DNA of 6,503 bases from Nostoc sp. CHAB 5715 (lineage in GTDB: Bacteria; Cyanobacteriota; Cyanobacteriia; Cyanobacteriales; Nostocaceae). Each line of letters begins with the position of its first letter. Within the stretch, counting starts at the first letter, position 1. The stretch lies in the NCBI RefSeq assembly GCF_020829685.1, contig NZ_JAIVFR010000379.1, forward strand, positions 1-6,503, given 5' to 3'. Under the pieces are notes generated by a model. The model was given only the letters and a program-made list of their open reading frames with translations, ran no database searches and had not been told where the DNA came from. The position numbers and the translations under genes are program-made. Of the stretch, positions 1-5,245 are shown piece after piece.

Positions 1-114
1 GATCAGTTCATCAGAGATACCGTCAAACTTAAGTGCTAACTCACTGTTGGTAAACTTTAGCAGTCGTCGTTGAGCGATCGCAATTTTATTGTCAGTTACA
101 GGGTATAAATCAAG
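1..114 (-). pseudogene. Possible partial or decayed coding fragment, function unknown
   Basis: On the minus strand the 38 codons from 114 down to the left edge are open. They read like protein (LDLYPVTDNKIAIAQRRLL, then a mixed charged and hydrophobic stretch ending DGISDELI). Any gene here would continue left of the window. No ATG, GTG or TTG lies in this frame inside the open stretch. A TAA at 115-117 separates it from a further short open run upstream in the same frame (about 118-204, ending SVNYIQQLEELFQ), which itself follows a TGA. The plus strand is closed in all frames here. This could be the remains of a gene broken by a stop and by the adjacent IS-like end, or chance. I do not recognise the family. 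Confidence 0.2.
74..81. repeat. HIP1 palindrome GCGATCGC
   Basis: Perfect copy of the highly iterated palindrome that is abundant in many cyanobacterial genomes. It lies within the possible minus-strand coding fragment. Confidence 0.9.
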
Positions 115-148
115 TTACTGGAATAGTTCCTCAAGTTGCTGGATATAA

Positions 149-183
149 TTGACACTGCCCAAGTCTAAAGCCGGGGGATTCTT
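149..183 (-). mobile_element. Hairpin resembling the right end of an IS200/IS605-type element
   Basis: The plus strand reads TTGACACT, then a CCC(n)GGG-type hairpin around a TAAAGC loop, then GGGGGATTCTT. In my recollection of cyanobacterial IS200/IS605 (TnpB-carrying) elements, the TTGACACT flank and the GATTCTT flank are conserved around a stem of variable sequence. Here the left arm (GCCCAAGTC) no longer pairs perfectly with the right arm (GCCGGGGG), so the stem is degraded. With this orientation the element body would lie at higher coordinates on the minus strand, but no TnpB coding sequence is recognisable there. That makes it at most a solo or decayed end. The call rests on motif memory, not on a search. 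Confidence 0.35.
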
Positions 184-280
184 GAAGAGTCCACAAACGG
201 ACTTTCAATGGGGAAGAGCAAAAACACCCTAGACGCTCAAGACAACTACCAGTATGAGGGGTGTTGCAATTCGTTTTTTG

Positions 281-293
281 GTCAATACGCTTG
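281..293 (+). repeat. 13-bp direct repeat, copy 1 (GTCAATACGCTTG)
   Basis: The same 13 bases recur at 605-617. The two copies lie on either side of the 21-bp repeat array, about 324 bp apart. They could mark the edges of a dispersed repeat or a deletion/duplication join. Confidence 0.6.
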
Positions 294-331
294 GGTTAAG
301 GCTGAAACTCTTTGTCAAAGTCAATTTTTTT

Positions 332-362
332 AACGAACCGCCAAGAACGCCAAGAGAAGAAA
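332..362 (+). repeat. Interspersed-type motif with 9-bp internal period
   Basis: CGCCAAGA occurs at 339-346 and again at 348-355 inside an A-rich purine context (AACGAACCGCCAAGAACG, then CCAAGAGAAG). From memory, stretches of this style (AACGCAAAGGCGC-like, CGCCAAGAG-like) are scattered through intergenic DNA of Nostocales. The dispersed copy number was not checked. Confidence 0.4.
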
Positions 363-389
363 TGCTTAACTGAACTGTATTGGGAGTTA

Positions 390-592
390 GACCGCTCCCG
401 TTACAAGGTAGACCGCTCCCGTTACAAGGTAGACCGCTCCCGTTACAAGGTAGACCGCTCCCGTTACAAGGTAGACCGCTCCCGTTACGAGGTAGACCGC
501 TTCCGTTACGAGGTAGACTGCTTCCGTTACGAGGTAGACCGCTTCCGTTACGAGGTAGACCGCTTCCGTTACAAGGTAGACCGCTTCCGTTT
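390..592 (+). repeat. Tandem array of a 21-bp unit, about 9.7 copies
   Basis: Nine complete 21-bp units begin at 390, 411, 432, 453, 474, 495, 516, 537 and 558. A tenth, truncated unit begins at 579. The unit begins GACCGCTCCCGTTAC and ends AAGGTA. Units 1-4 are identical. Unit 5 changes ACAAG to ACGAG. Units 6-8 carry both ACGAG and GCTTCC, with an extra C-to-T in unit 7. Unit 9 has GCTTCC with ACAAG restored. Because 21 is a multiple of three, several frames stay open through the array and spell heptapeptides such as VDRSRYK, but no frame has a good start or ribosome binding site, so I do not call a protein. Likely intergenic minisatellite-type DNA. Confidence 0.97.
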
Positions 593-595
593 GTT

Positions 596-624
596 GGGGA
601 GTGCGTCAATACGCTTGCTTCCCC
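596..624 (+). repeat. Hairpin at the right edge of the 21-bp array
   Basis: GGGGA (596-600) can pair with TCCCC (620-624). Inside it, GCGT (603-606) pairs with ACGC (611-614) around a CAAT loop. The inner arm includes the second copy of the 13-bp direct repeat. There is no T-run after it, so it is not a typical intrinsic terminator. It is followed by CT-rich CCCCTGCTCCCTCTGCTC. Confidence 0.5.
605..617 (+). repeat. 13-bp direct repeat, copy 2 (GTCAATACGCTTG)
   Basis: Exact match to 281-293. Here it forms the loop and right arm of the hairpin at 596-624. In copy 1 the preceding bases differ, so that palindrome is not formed there. Confidence 0.6.
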
Positions 625-679
625 TGCTCCCTCTGCTCGCCTCAACAGATAAATTTCCTTTTTAACGTGAGTTCGATAA

Positions 680-774
680 ACCTCTTCCTACCTTGAACAA
701 AAGTTCAAGTCTATCCCTCTCCGGCTCGGAGAGGGACGGTTTTGCGTAGTAAAATCAGGAAGAGGTCTTTTTTT
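680..774 (+). terminator. Three-stem structured element ending in a T-run
   Basis: An outer perfect 10-bp inverted repeat, ACCTCTTCCT (680-689) with AGGAAGAGGT (757-766), encloses two perfect hairpins. The first is CTTGAAC/GTTCAAG with an AAAA loop (692-709). The second is TCCCTCTCC/GGAGAGGGA with a GGCTC loop (714-736). Seven Ts follow at 768-774. On the plus strand this is an intrinsic-terminator layout on a three-way junction. No gene is visible upstream on that strand within the window, so it could instead be the 3' end of a small RNA or a short palindromic element. Read on the minus strand, the same stems start 12 nt after the lipoprotein stop codon and may cap that transcript, but without a strong U-tract. 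Confidence 0.55.
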
Positions 775-777
775 ATT

Positions 778-2238
778 TCATGGCTTTTGCACTTGTTTTT
801 CTGGGAATTCAGCCGATGGAGGTGTTACCGTTACCTCTGGCTGTGATTCGGGTTTAGTTTCTGGTGTTGGCGTAATTATTTCTGGTGCTGGAGATTCAAT
901 AATCTCTGGTAGCGTGGGTGGCAAACTAGGAGATGGTGCAACTGGTGCTTGTGGGGTAGGAACTTTGCCCGCCTGACGGTTAAAAAATCCGCCAAATCTA
1001 GGTTTTGTTGACTGAGGAGCAACTTTTTCGGGTAACGGCGTTGATTCAGGAGTTGGCGTTACCGTTGGCTGTGGTTCTGGTATGGGAGACTCAATAATTT
1101 CTGGTAGTGTCGGGGATAAAGTGGGAGATGGTACAGCCGTTGGAACTTCCAATTTTGGTTGTTCTGGCTGTATTTTGGATTCTTCTGGAATTTCAGTTTC
1201 GGGAATCGGCTGTTTTTCTACCTTCGGTTGTATTTCGGGTGTTTTTTCAACAGATGGTGTGAGTTTATAATTCGGGTCTACAATGGGGCGCACCTCATCT
1301 GCTGTAAGTTCTCCTCTGACAATTCTCGACAAAGTGTCTTTACCCTTTGGCTGGTAGTCAATCAATCTAACTGTGGTATTAAAGGCATTTTTGAGAGGAT
1401 TTCCCTGGTTATCGAGAAATTCTAGTTTTACCCAGTTTTTTCCGGGACGGAAGCCTTTAAGATAAACTGCTTGCCAACGATCAAAAATAAAGCTTTCACC
1501 ATTAATTGTGGAGCGGATGCGCCAATCACTGAATTCGTCGTTAGGGTTTTCCTTCCCAACAAGGTGCAGGGGAGCGTTAGTTAGGTAAAAGTCCAGTAAA
1601 ATTGGTTCTGCTCCGTAGCTACTTTGAGGGCGGCTGTAAGTTAGCAGGGGTAACTTGGGATCTGGATTGTTGTCGTCGGTTTTGGTGAAGACGTGAAATG
1701 TTGTTTGGGCATAAGCGCCTTCATTCTTAAAGCTTTCATGCCAAGGACGAGAGGCAAAGACGCGCAGGGTATGAGTACCTGGAGACAAGTCTGGCAAAAC
1801 CAAGGGCTGATTCAGATCGTAAACAGGTATATAAGGCTGGTTATCTAGAATTACGTGTAGATAGGGCCCCAATTGTAATTGTGAGTCCTTAAATATTGGT
1901 AGATCCTTAACCTGAAAACTGGCTGTAGCTTTGTTGTCTTGGAGAACTTCATCAGCTTGTGGAGTAACAATTGTCACTTGTGGCTGATAAACTTCCAAAA
2001 TTGTCCGCAGTTCTTGGATAACAGATGGTGGGGAAACTTCCGAAAATTGCTTTGAAATTTGAGAAATCTGTGGAGGGTTTTCTCTATAGTCAGTAGATAC
2101 TTCCTGGCTACTCACTTTCTCGCCACAACTGGTCAAGCTTAATACCAGCACCAATGTTATTACCCACCTGAAAATCGGGAACCTCTCAGGGAGGAGCTTC
2201 TCTAACACCCTTTTCTGCCACGAGTTCATGCGTTGCAC
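778..2238 (-). CDS. Proline-rich lipoprotein of unknown function
   Basis: 486 residues if started at the GTG at 2236-2238, or 483 from the ATG at 2227-2229. Neither has a convincing Shine-Dalgarno sequence, and the ATG may be the true start. A hydrophobic segment (about 22-35) ends in the lipobox LTSC with Cys38, indicating signal peptidase II processing and membrane anchoring by lipidation. Residues about 84-186 (VTIVTPQADEVL ... LSPGTHTLRVFASRPWHES ... TFHVF) look like a beta-rich, Ig-like domain. A second beta-rich stretch spans about 208-295. From about 328 to the C terminus the chain is rich in Pro, Glu, Thr and Ser and looks disordered. It contains a duplicated block with PTLPEIIESP at residues 376-385 and 441-450. 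Conserved-looking domains and intact length suggest a functional gene. The family has no function I can name. It is divergent from psaA and probably unrelated to it. Confidence 0.85.
   Translation of the reverse strand: MQRMNSWQKRVLEKLLPERFPIFRWVITLVLVLSLTSCGEKVSSQEVSTDYRENPPQISQISKQFSEVSPPSVIQELRTILEVYQPQVTIVTPQADEVLQDNKATASFQVKDLPIFKDSQLQLGPYLHVILDNQPYIPVYDLNQPLVLPDLSPGTHTLRVFASRPWHESFKNEGAYAQTTFHVFTKTDDNNPDPKLPLLTYSRPQSSYGAEPILLDFYLTNAPLHLVGKENPNDEFSDWRIRSTINGESFIFDRWQAVYLKGFRPGKNWVKLEFLDNQGNPLKNAFNTTVRLIDYQPKGKDTLSRIVRGELTADEVRPIVDPNYKLTPSVEKTPEIQPKVEKQPIPETEIPEESKIQPEQPKLEVPTAVPSPTLSPTLPEIIESPIPEPQPTVTPTPESTPLPEKVAPQSTKPRFGGFFNRQAGKVPTPQAPVAPSPSLPPTLPEIIESPAPEIITPTPETKPESQPEVTVTPPSAEFPEKQVQKP
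880..936 (-). repeat. Intragenic repeat, copy B (PTLPEIIESP block)
   Basis: Encodes residues 435-453 of the lipoprotein (PSPSLPPTLPEIIESPAPE). It matches the copy at 1075-1131 with an offset of exactly 195 bp (65 codons), so the reading frame is preserved. The DNA differs mainly at silent or mild positions, indicating an older in-frame duplication within the proline-rich tail. Confidence 0.8.
1075..1131 (-). repeat. Intragenic repeat, copy A (PTLPEIIESP block)
   Basis: Encodes residues 370-388 (PSPTLSPTLPEIIESPIPE). It is the upstream partner of the copy at 880-936. Similar but looser resemblance continues beyond it (QPTVTPTPES... and QPEVTVTPPS...), so the original duplication probably covered about 65 codons. 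Confidence 0.8.
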
Positions 2239-2294
2239 CCAGTGATGGTCTTCGACAATTTACAGATTATTTTGGCTCAAACTGTCCATCTGGA

Positions 2295-2325
2295 ACTATA
2301 GCCCAAAAGATGAAATCTGCCTCAA
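2295..2325 (-). promoter_or_regulatory. Weak candidate promoter for the lipoprotein gene
   Basis: On the minus strand TTGAGG (2325-2320) and TATAGT (2300-2295) are separated by 19 bp, slightly longer than ideal. Transcription would begin near 2288, leaving a leader of about 50-60 nt. This is an AT-rich region and the match may be chance. Confidence 0.25.
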
Positions 2326-2377
2326 ATCCCATAATTTTTCTTGTGTATCTCAGGAAATTCTCAAATGAGTCATATTC

Positions 2378-2395
2378 TTTACAGCTTTTTACTTA
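2378..2395 (+). promoter_or_regulatory. HLR1-like site (RpaB box) upstream of psaA
   Basis: The sequence TTTACAGCTTTTTACTTA contains two direct half sites (TTTACA at 2378-2383 and TTTACT at 2388-2393) spaced exactly 10 bp apart. The HLR1 consensus is (G/T)TTACA(T/A)(T/A)NN(G/T)TTACA(T/A)(T/A), and 11 of the 12 core positions match. RpaB is known to bind such sites upstream of photosystem I genes, activating them in low light and releasing them on high-light shift. The site is about -62 to -45 from the candidate start site near 2440, the spacing reported for RpaB activation. A further TTACA follows at 2393-2397. Confidence 0.5.
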
Positions 2396-2426
2396 CAACA
2401 ATGGAAATATGACACAAATGTTCATG

Positions 2427-2432
2427 AATAAT
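2427..2432 (+). promoter_or_regulatory. Candidate distal psaA promoter, -10 box AATAAT
   Basis: AATAAT matches the TATAAT consensus at five of six positions. There is no good -35 hexamer, which is usual for an activator-dependent promoter, and the HLR1-like site lies at the appropriate distance upstream. Predicted start is about 2439-2440, giving a psaA leader of about 330 nt. Long psaA leaders and multiple promoters are known in other cyanobacteria. Confidence 0.35.
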
Positions 2433-2484
2433 AGCAGCAAAAGCTGGAAATCGTCTTATACAGCCAAACTATAAAATTTGCAAA

Positions 2485-2514
2485 TTGTTATTCTTTGTAA
2501 ATTAAATCGATAAT
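2485..2514 (+). promoter_or_regulatory. Candidate psaA promoter, TTGTTA / GATAAT
   Basis: -35-like TTGTTA (2485-2490) and -10-like GATAAT (2509-2514) are spaced by 18 bp. Predicted start is near 2521, about 250 nt before psaA. On the minus strand an imperfect HLR1-like pair (TTTACA at 2501-2496, ATAACA at 2491-2486) overlaps the spacer, which could allow repression, but the second half site is poor. Confidence 0.35.
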
Positions 2515-2644
2515 CTATTGACTTTTGGACAAAGGCTTTAAAGTTAAAAGGCAGTTAAGGCAGGAATTCCAGCAATATTTCAGCAAGTTTGAATTATTGT
2601 TAAAATATCTCCAACTATCTCCAACAAAGTACAAGTTAAGACTC

Positions 2645-2650
2645 TATAAT
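2645..2650 (+). promoter_or_regulatory. Perfect -10 hexamer TATAAT in the psaA leader
   Basis: An exact TATAAT 122 bp upstream of the psaA start codon; transcription would start near 2657. No -35 match is present at 16-18 bp spacing, so use of this box would need an activator or may be nil. Confidence 0.25.
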
Positions 2651-2761
2651 TCAACGAGAAACAACAATCCACATAGGTCTTCATGGCGGCTTCAGCAAAA
2701 TGGAGTTTGCGGTAATGGTTAACTTTGTGGTATTCATGATTCCTCATTCCTTATCATAGAG

Positions 2762-2767
2762 AGGAGG
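2762..2767 (+). promoter_or_regulatory. Strong ribosome binding site for psaA (AGGAGG)
   Basis: A full AGGAGG lies 4 nt before the ATG at 2772 and fixes the start. The upstream TCCTC (2741-2745) is the exact complement of GAGGA (2761-2765), so part of the site could be paired in the leader. Confidence 0.85.
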
Positions 2768-2771
2768 TCGA

Positions 2772-5030
2772 ATGACAATAAGTCCTCCGGAGCGAGAGGA
2801 AAAAAAGGCAAGAGTAATCGTCGATGACGATCCAGTTCCAACCTCATTTGAGAAATGGGCGCAACCTGGACACTTTGACAGATCCTTAGCCAGAGGTCCC
2901 AAAACCACCACATGGATTTGGAACCTGCACGCACTCGCCCATGATTTTGATACACATACAAGCGATTTAGAAGACATATCCCGCAAGATATTCTCAGCCC
3001 ACTTCGGCCACTTAGCCGTTGTTACCATTTGGTTGAGCGGGATGATTTTCCACGGTGCGAAGTTTTCTAACTACGAAGCTTGGTTAAGCGACCCGTTGAA
3101 TGTGAAGCCTAGCGCTCAAGTCGTTTGGCCAATTGTAGGACAAGACATATTAAATGGTGATGTCGGTGGTGGCTTCCACGGTATTCAAATCACCTCTGGT
3201 TTGTTCTATATATGGCGTGGTTGGGGTATTACCAACTCATTCCAGCTTTACGTAACTGCCATTGGTGGTTTAGTACTAGCAGGTTTGTTCCTGTTTGCTG
3301 GTTGGTTCCACTACCACAAACGCGCTCCCAAACTGGAATGGTTCCAGAATGTGGAGTCAATGCTGAATCACCACTTGCAAATATTGCTAGGTCTTGGTTC
3401 CTTGGGATGGGCAGGTCACTTAATCCACGTGTCCGCACCGACCAACAAGCTTTTGGATGCAGGGGTTGCCGTCAAAGATATACCCTTGCCCCACGAGTTC
3501 ATCTTGAACAAAGACTTGTTGACGGAACTCTACCCTGGCTTTGCTGCTGGTTTAGCACCTTTCTTCACCTTGAATTGGGGTCAGTATGCTGACTTCCTCA
3601 CCTTTAAGGGCGGTCTGAACCCGGTAACAGGCGGCTTGTGGTTGACTGATATTTCTCATCACCATTTAGCGATCGCAGTCCTGTTTATCATTGCTGGTCA
3701 CCAGTACCGTACCAACTGGGGTATTGGTCACAGCATTAAAGAGATCCTGGAAAACCATAAAGGTCCTTTCACCGGTGAAGGTCACAAAGGTCTCTACGAA
3801 AACCTGACCAGCTCTTGGCACGCTCAGTTGGCTACTAACCTGGCCTTCTTGGGTTCGCTGACCATCATCATCGCGCATCACATGTACGCGATGCCCCCTT
3901 ATCCATATTTGGCAACTGACTACGCTACACAGTTGTGCATTTTCACCCACCATATGTGGATTGGTGCATTCTGTATAGTCGGCGGTGCGGCTCACGCTGC
4001 CATATTCATGGTGCGGGATTACGATCCGGTTGTGAACCAAAACAACTTACTGGATCGGGTGATTCGTCACCGAGATGCGATTATTTCTCACCTGAACTGG
4101 GTGTGTATCTTCCTCGGCTTCCATAGCTTTGGACTTTACATCCACAACGATACAATGCGTGCCTTGGGGCGTCCCCAAGACATGTTCTCTGATACGGCAA
4201 TACAATTACAGCCAGTGTTTGCCCAGTGGGTACAAAACATCCACACCCTAGCTCCTGGTGGCACTGCTCCCAATGCGCTAGAACCCGTTAGCTATGCTTT
4301 CGGTGGTGGGATTTTGGCTGTAGGCGGTAAAGTAGCGATGATGCCCATTGCTTTGGGTACGGCGGACTTCTTAATCCACCATATTCACGCATTCCAAATA
4401 CACGTTACTGTCCTAATTCTGCTCAAAGGTGTACTGTTTGCCCGTAGCTCTCGTCTGATTCCAGATAAAGCAAACCTGGGCTTCCGCTTTCCCTGCGATG
4501 GTCCTGGTCGTGGCGGTACTTGTCAAGTGTCTGGTTGGGACCATGTGTTCCTCGGACTTTTCTGGATGTACAACACAATATCCATTGCAATTTTCCACTT
4601 CAGTTGGAAGATGCAATCAGATGTGTGGGGAACGGTAGATGCAGATGGTGCTGTGACTCACATCACCGGTGGTAACTTTGCCCAAAGCGCCATTACCATC
4701 AACGGTTGGTTGCGAGACTTCTTGTGGGCACAAGCAACACAAGTCATCAATTCCTATGGCAGTGCGCTATCTGCCTATGGTCTACTCTTCTTAGGCGCTC
4801 ACTTTGTCTGGGCATTCAGCTTGATGTTCCTGTTCAGTGGTCGCGGCTACTGGCAAGAACTGATTGAGTCGATTGTTTGGGCGCATAATAAACTGAAGGT
4901 AGCACCATCAATTCAGCCTCGCGCTCTGAGCATTATTCAGGGTCGGGCTGTAGGGGTAGCTCACTACCTCTTGGGAGGAATTGTCACAACTTGGGCGTTC
5001 TTCCATGCACACATTCTTTCAGTAGGGTAG
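2772..5030 (+). CDS. psaA: Photosystem I P700 chlorophyll a apoprotein A1
   Basis: Complete 752-residue PsaA, the usual length, beginning [10 protein letters not shown] and ending HAHILSVG. With PsaB it forms the thylakoid-membrane core of photosystem I, which moves electrons from P700 through A0 and phylloquinone to FX. Eleven membrane helices are expected: the first six (about 71-416) bind antenna chlorophylls through many His residues (e.g. HHH at 296-298), and the last five (about 438-748) form the reaction centre. [12 protein letters not shown] supplies the FX cysteines Cys575 and Cys584. By alignment to known PsaA, His677 binds the P700 Chl a', Thr740 hydrogen-bonds it, Met685 serves A0, and Trp694 and Arg691 line the phylloquinone site. 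All are present. The start is fixed by a strong AGGAGG. From memory of the family, Tyr146 (SGLFYIWRG) and Gln542 (HAFQIHV) are less common choices. No frameshift seen. Confidence 0.98.
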   Translation: MTISPPEREEKKARVIVDDDPVPTSFEKWAQPGHFDRSLARGPKTTTWIWNLHALAHDFDTHTSDLEDISRKIFSAHFGHLAVVTIWLSGMIFHGAKFSNYEAWLSDPLNVKPSAQVVWPIVGQDILNGDVGGGFHGIQITSGLFYIWRGWGITNSFQLYVTAIGGLVLAGLFLFAGWFHYHKRAPKLEWFQNVESMLNHHLQILLGLGSLGWAGHLIHVSAPTNKLLDAGVAVKDIPLPHEFILNKDLLTELYPGFAAGLAPFFTLNWGQYADFLTFKGGLNPVTGGLWLTDISHHHLAIAVLFIIAGHQYRTNWGIGHSIKEILENHKGPFTGEGHKGLYENLTSSWHAQLATNLAFLGSLTIIIAHHMYAMPPYPYLATDYATQLCIFTHHMWIGAFCIVGGAAHAAIFMVRDYDPVVNQNNLLDRVIRHRDAIISHLNWVCIFLGFHSFGLYIHNDTMRALGRPQDMFSDTAIQLQPVFAQWVQNIHTLAPGGTAPNALEPVSYAFGGGILAVGGKVAMMPIALGTADFLIHHIHAFQIHVTVLILLKGVLFARSSRLIPDKANLGFRFPCDGPGRGGTCQVSGWDHVFLGLFWMYNTISIAIFHFSWKMQSDVWGTVDADGAVTHITGGNFAQSAITINGWLRDFLWAQATQVINSYGSALSAYGLLFLGAHFVWAFSLMFLFSGRGYWQELIESIVWAHNKLKVAPSIQPRALSIIQGRAVGVAHYLLGGIVTTWAFFHAHILSVG
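3669..3676. repeat. HIP1 palindrome inside psaA
   Basis: GCGATCGC encodes Ala300-Ile301-Ala302 in the HHHLAIAV segment. The homologous codons of psaB (6080-6087) carry the same palindrome. Confidence 0.9.
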
Positions 5031-5045
5031 CAATCAGCTTTGTAC

Positions 5046-5087
5046 AAGTTAGGAGTTAAAAGTTAGGAGTTAGGAATGAAGTTAGGA
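5046..5087 (+). repeat. Heptanucleotide repeat array (GAGTTAG type), left arm
   Basis: Six consecutive 7-bp units of the type AAGTTAG, GAGTTAA, AAGTTAG, GAGTTAG, starting 16 bp after the psaA stop. Heptameric STRRs are characteristic of heterocystous cyanobacteria. AGTTAGGAGTTA (5047-5058) is the exact 12-bp reverse complement of 5186-5197 in the right-hand array, so transcripts could form a long hairpin across the spacer. Confidence 0.85.
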
Positions 5088-5093
5088 GCGATG

Positions 5094-5112
5094 CCCTGAG
5101 CCTGCCGAAGGG
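5094..5112 (+). repeat. REP-like palindrome between the heptad arrays
   Basis: CCCTGAGCCTGCCGAAGGG, an imperfect palindrome with CCCT/AGGG ends. It resembles the CCCTGAGC(n)GAAGGG repetitive sequence met in intergenic DNA of many bacteria, including cyanobacteria. It splits the left heptad array, because another GTTAGGAGTTAG follows directly at 5112-5123, suggesting insertion into a pre-existing repeat. Confidence 0.55.
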
Positions 5113-5137
5113 TTAGGAGTTAGAAATAAAAATTTAA

Positions 5138-5193
5138 AACTCATAATTCTCAACTCATAATTCTCAACTCATAACTCACAACTCATAACTCCT
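5138..5193 (+). repeat. Heptanucleotide repeat array (AACTCAT type), right arm
   Basis: Eight contiguous 7-bp units begin at 5138. The first five alternate AACTCAT and AATTCTC, and the rest are AACTCAC, AACTCAT and AACTCCT. The last unit plus following bases (TAACTCCTAACT, 5186-5197) pairs perfectly with 5047-5058 and nearly so with 5061-5072. No T-run follows, so this is not an obvious terminator and read-through into psaB is expected. Confidence 0.9.
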
Positions 5194-5228
5194 AACTATC
5201 CCAGCTGATACTTGATGGCTAAAGGTCA

Positions 5229-5232
5229 GAGG
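5229..5232 (+). promoter_or_regulatory. Ribosome binding site of psaB (GAGG), long spacer
   Basis: GAGG within AGAGGA is the only Shine-Dalgarno-like sequence before psaB, but it lies 13 nt from the ATG at 5246. It is weaker and farther away than the psaA site, even though the two proteins are needed in equal amounts. Confidence 0.5.
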
Positions 5233-5245
5233 ATTTATTAAACCT

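Larger units (their letters stand above)
184..389. other. Gene-free spacer, no supported gene
   Basis: Short imperfect structures only. A small hairpin (AGTCC at 189-193 with GGACT at 199-203, loop ACAAAC) sits beside the IS-like end. AACACCC at 223-229 can pair with GGGTGTT at 259-265, followed by a T-run near 274-279. Open frames here use TTG starts and continue into the 21-bp repeats, whose length keeps frames open regardless of coding. I therefore call no gene. Confidence 0.6.

Noticed and set aside
390..592. CRISPR array
   Set aside because: The 21-bp units are directly contiguous with no unique spacers, and no cas genes are present.
229..645. Minus-strand 138-residue frame rich in NGSGLP repeats
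   Set aside because: Same artefact of the 21-bp array. The substitutions between units do not favour silent changes in this frame, and no promoter or ribosome site is seen.
312..665. Plus-strand open frames through the 21-bp repeats, giving VDRSRYK-type heptapeptides
   Set aside because: A repeat whose length is a multiple of three keeps frames open automatically. Several frames on both strands stay open, the start is TTG without a ribosome site, and the flanks do not look coding.
2259..2274. TTTACA half site near the lipoprotein start as a second HLR1
   Set aside because: The second half (ATTTTG) does not match, so only a lone half site remains.
2683..2715. 10-codon upstream ORF (MAASAKWSLR) before psaA
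   Set aside because: It has an ATG and a weak AGG before it, but such a short frame is expected by chance and there is no sign of a regulatory peptide.
2525..2722. 65-residue open frame in the psaA leader (MDKGFKVKRQLRQEF...)
   Set aside because: TTG start with no Shine-Dalgarno sequence, composition typical of AT-rich leader, and no recognisable family.
3212..3592. Long alternative-frame ORFs inside psaA and psaB (e.g. 3212-3592, 3666-4040, 5219-5611)
   Set aside because: They overlap highly conserved psaA and psaB coding sequence in other frames and have no independent support.
2629..5051. Shared 10-mer GTACAAGTTA in the psaA leader (2629-2638) and after psaA (5042-5051)
   Set aside because: One 10-base match between two spacers of this size is not surprising, and the second copy overlaps the heptad array.
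5215..5241. 8-codon mini-[11 protein letters not shown] ending 4 nt before psaB
   Set aside because: No ribosome site, very short, and plausible by chance.
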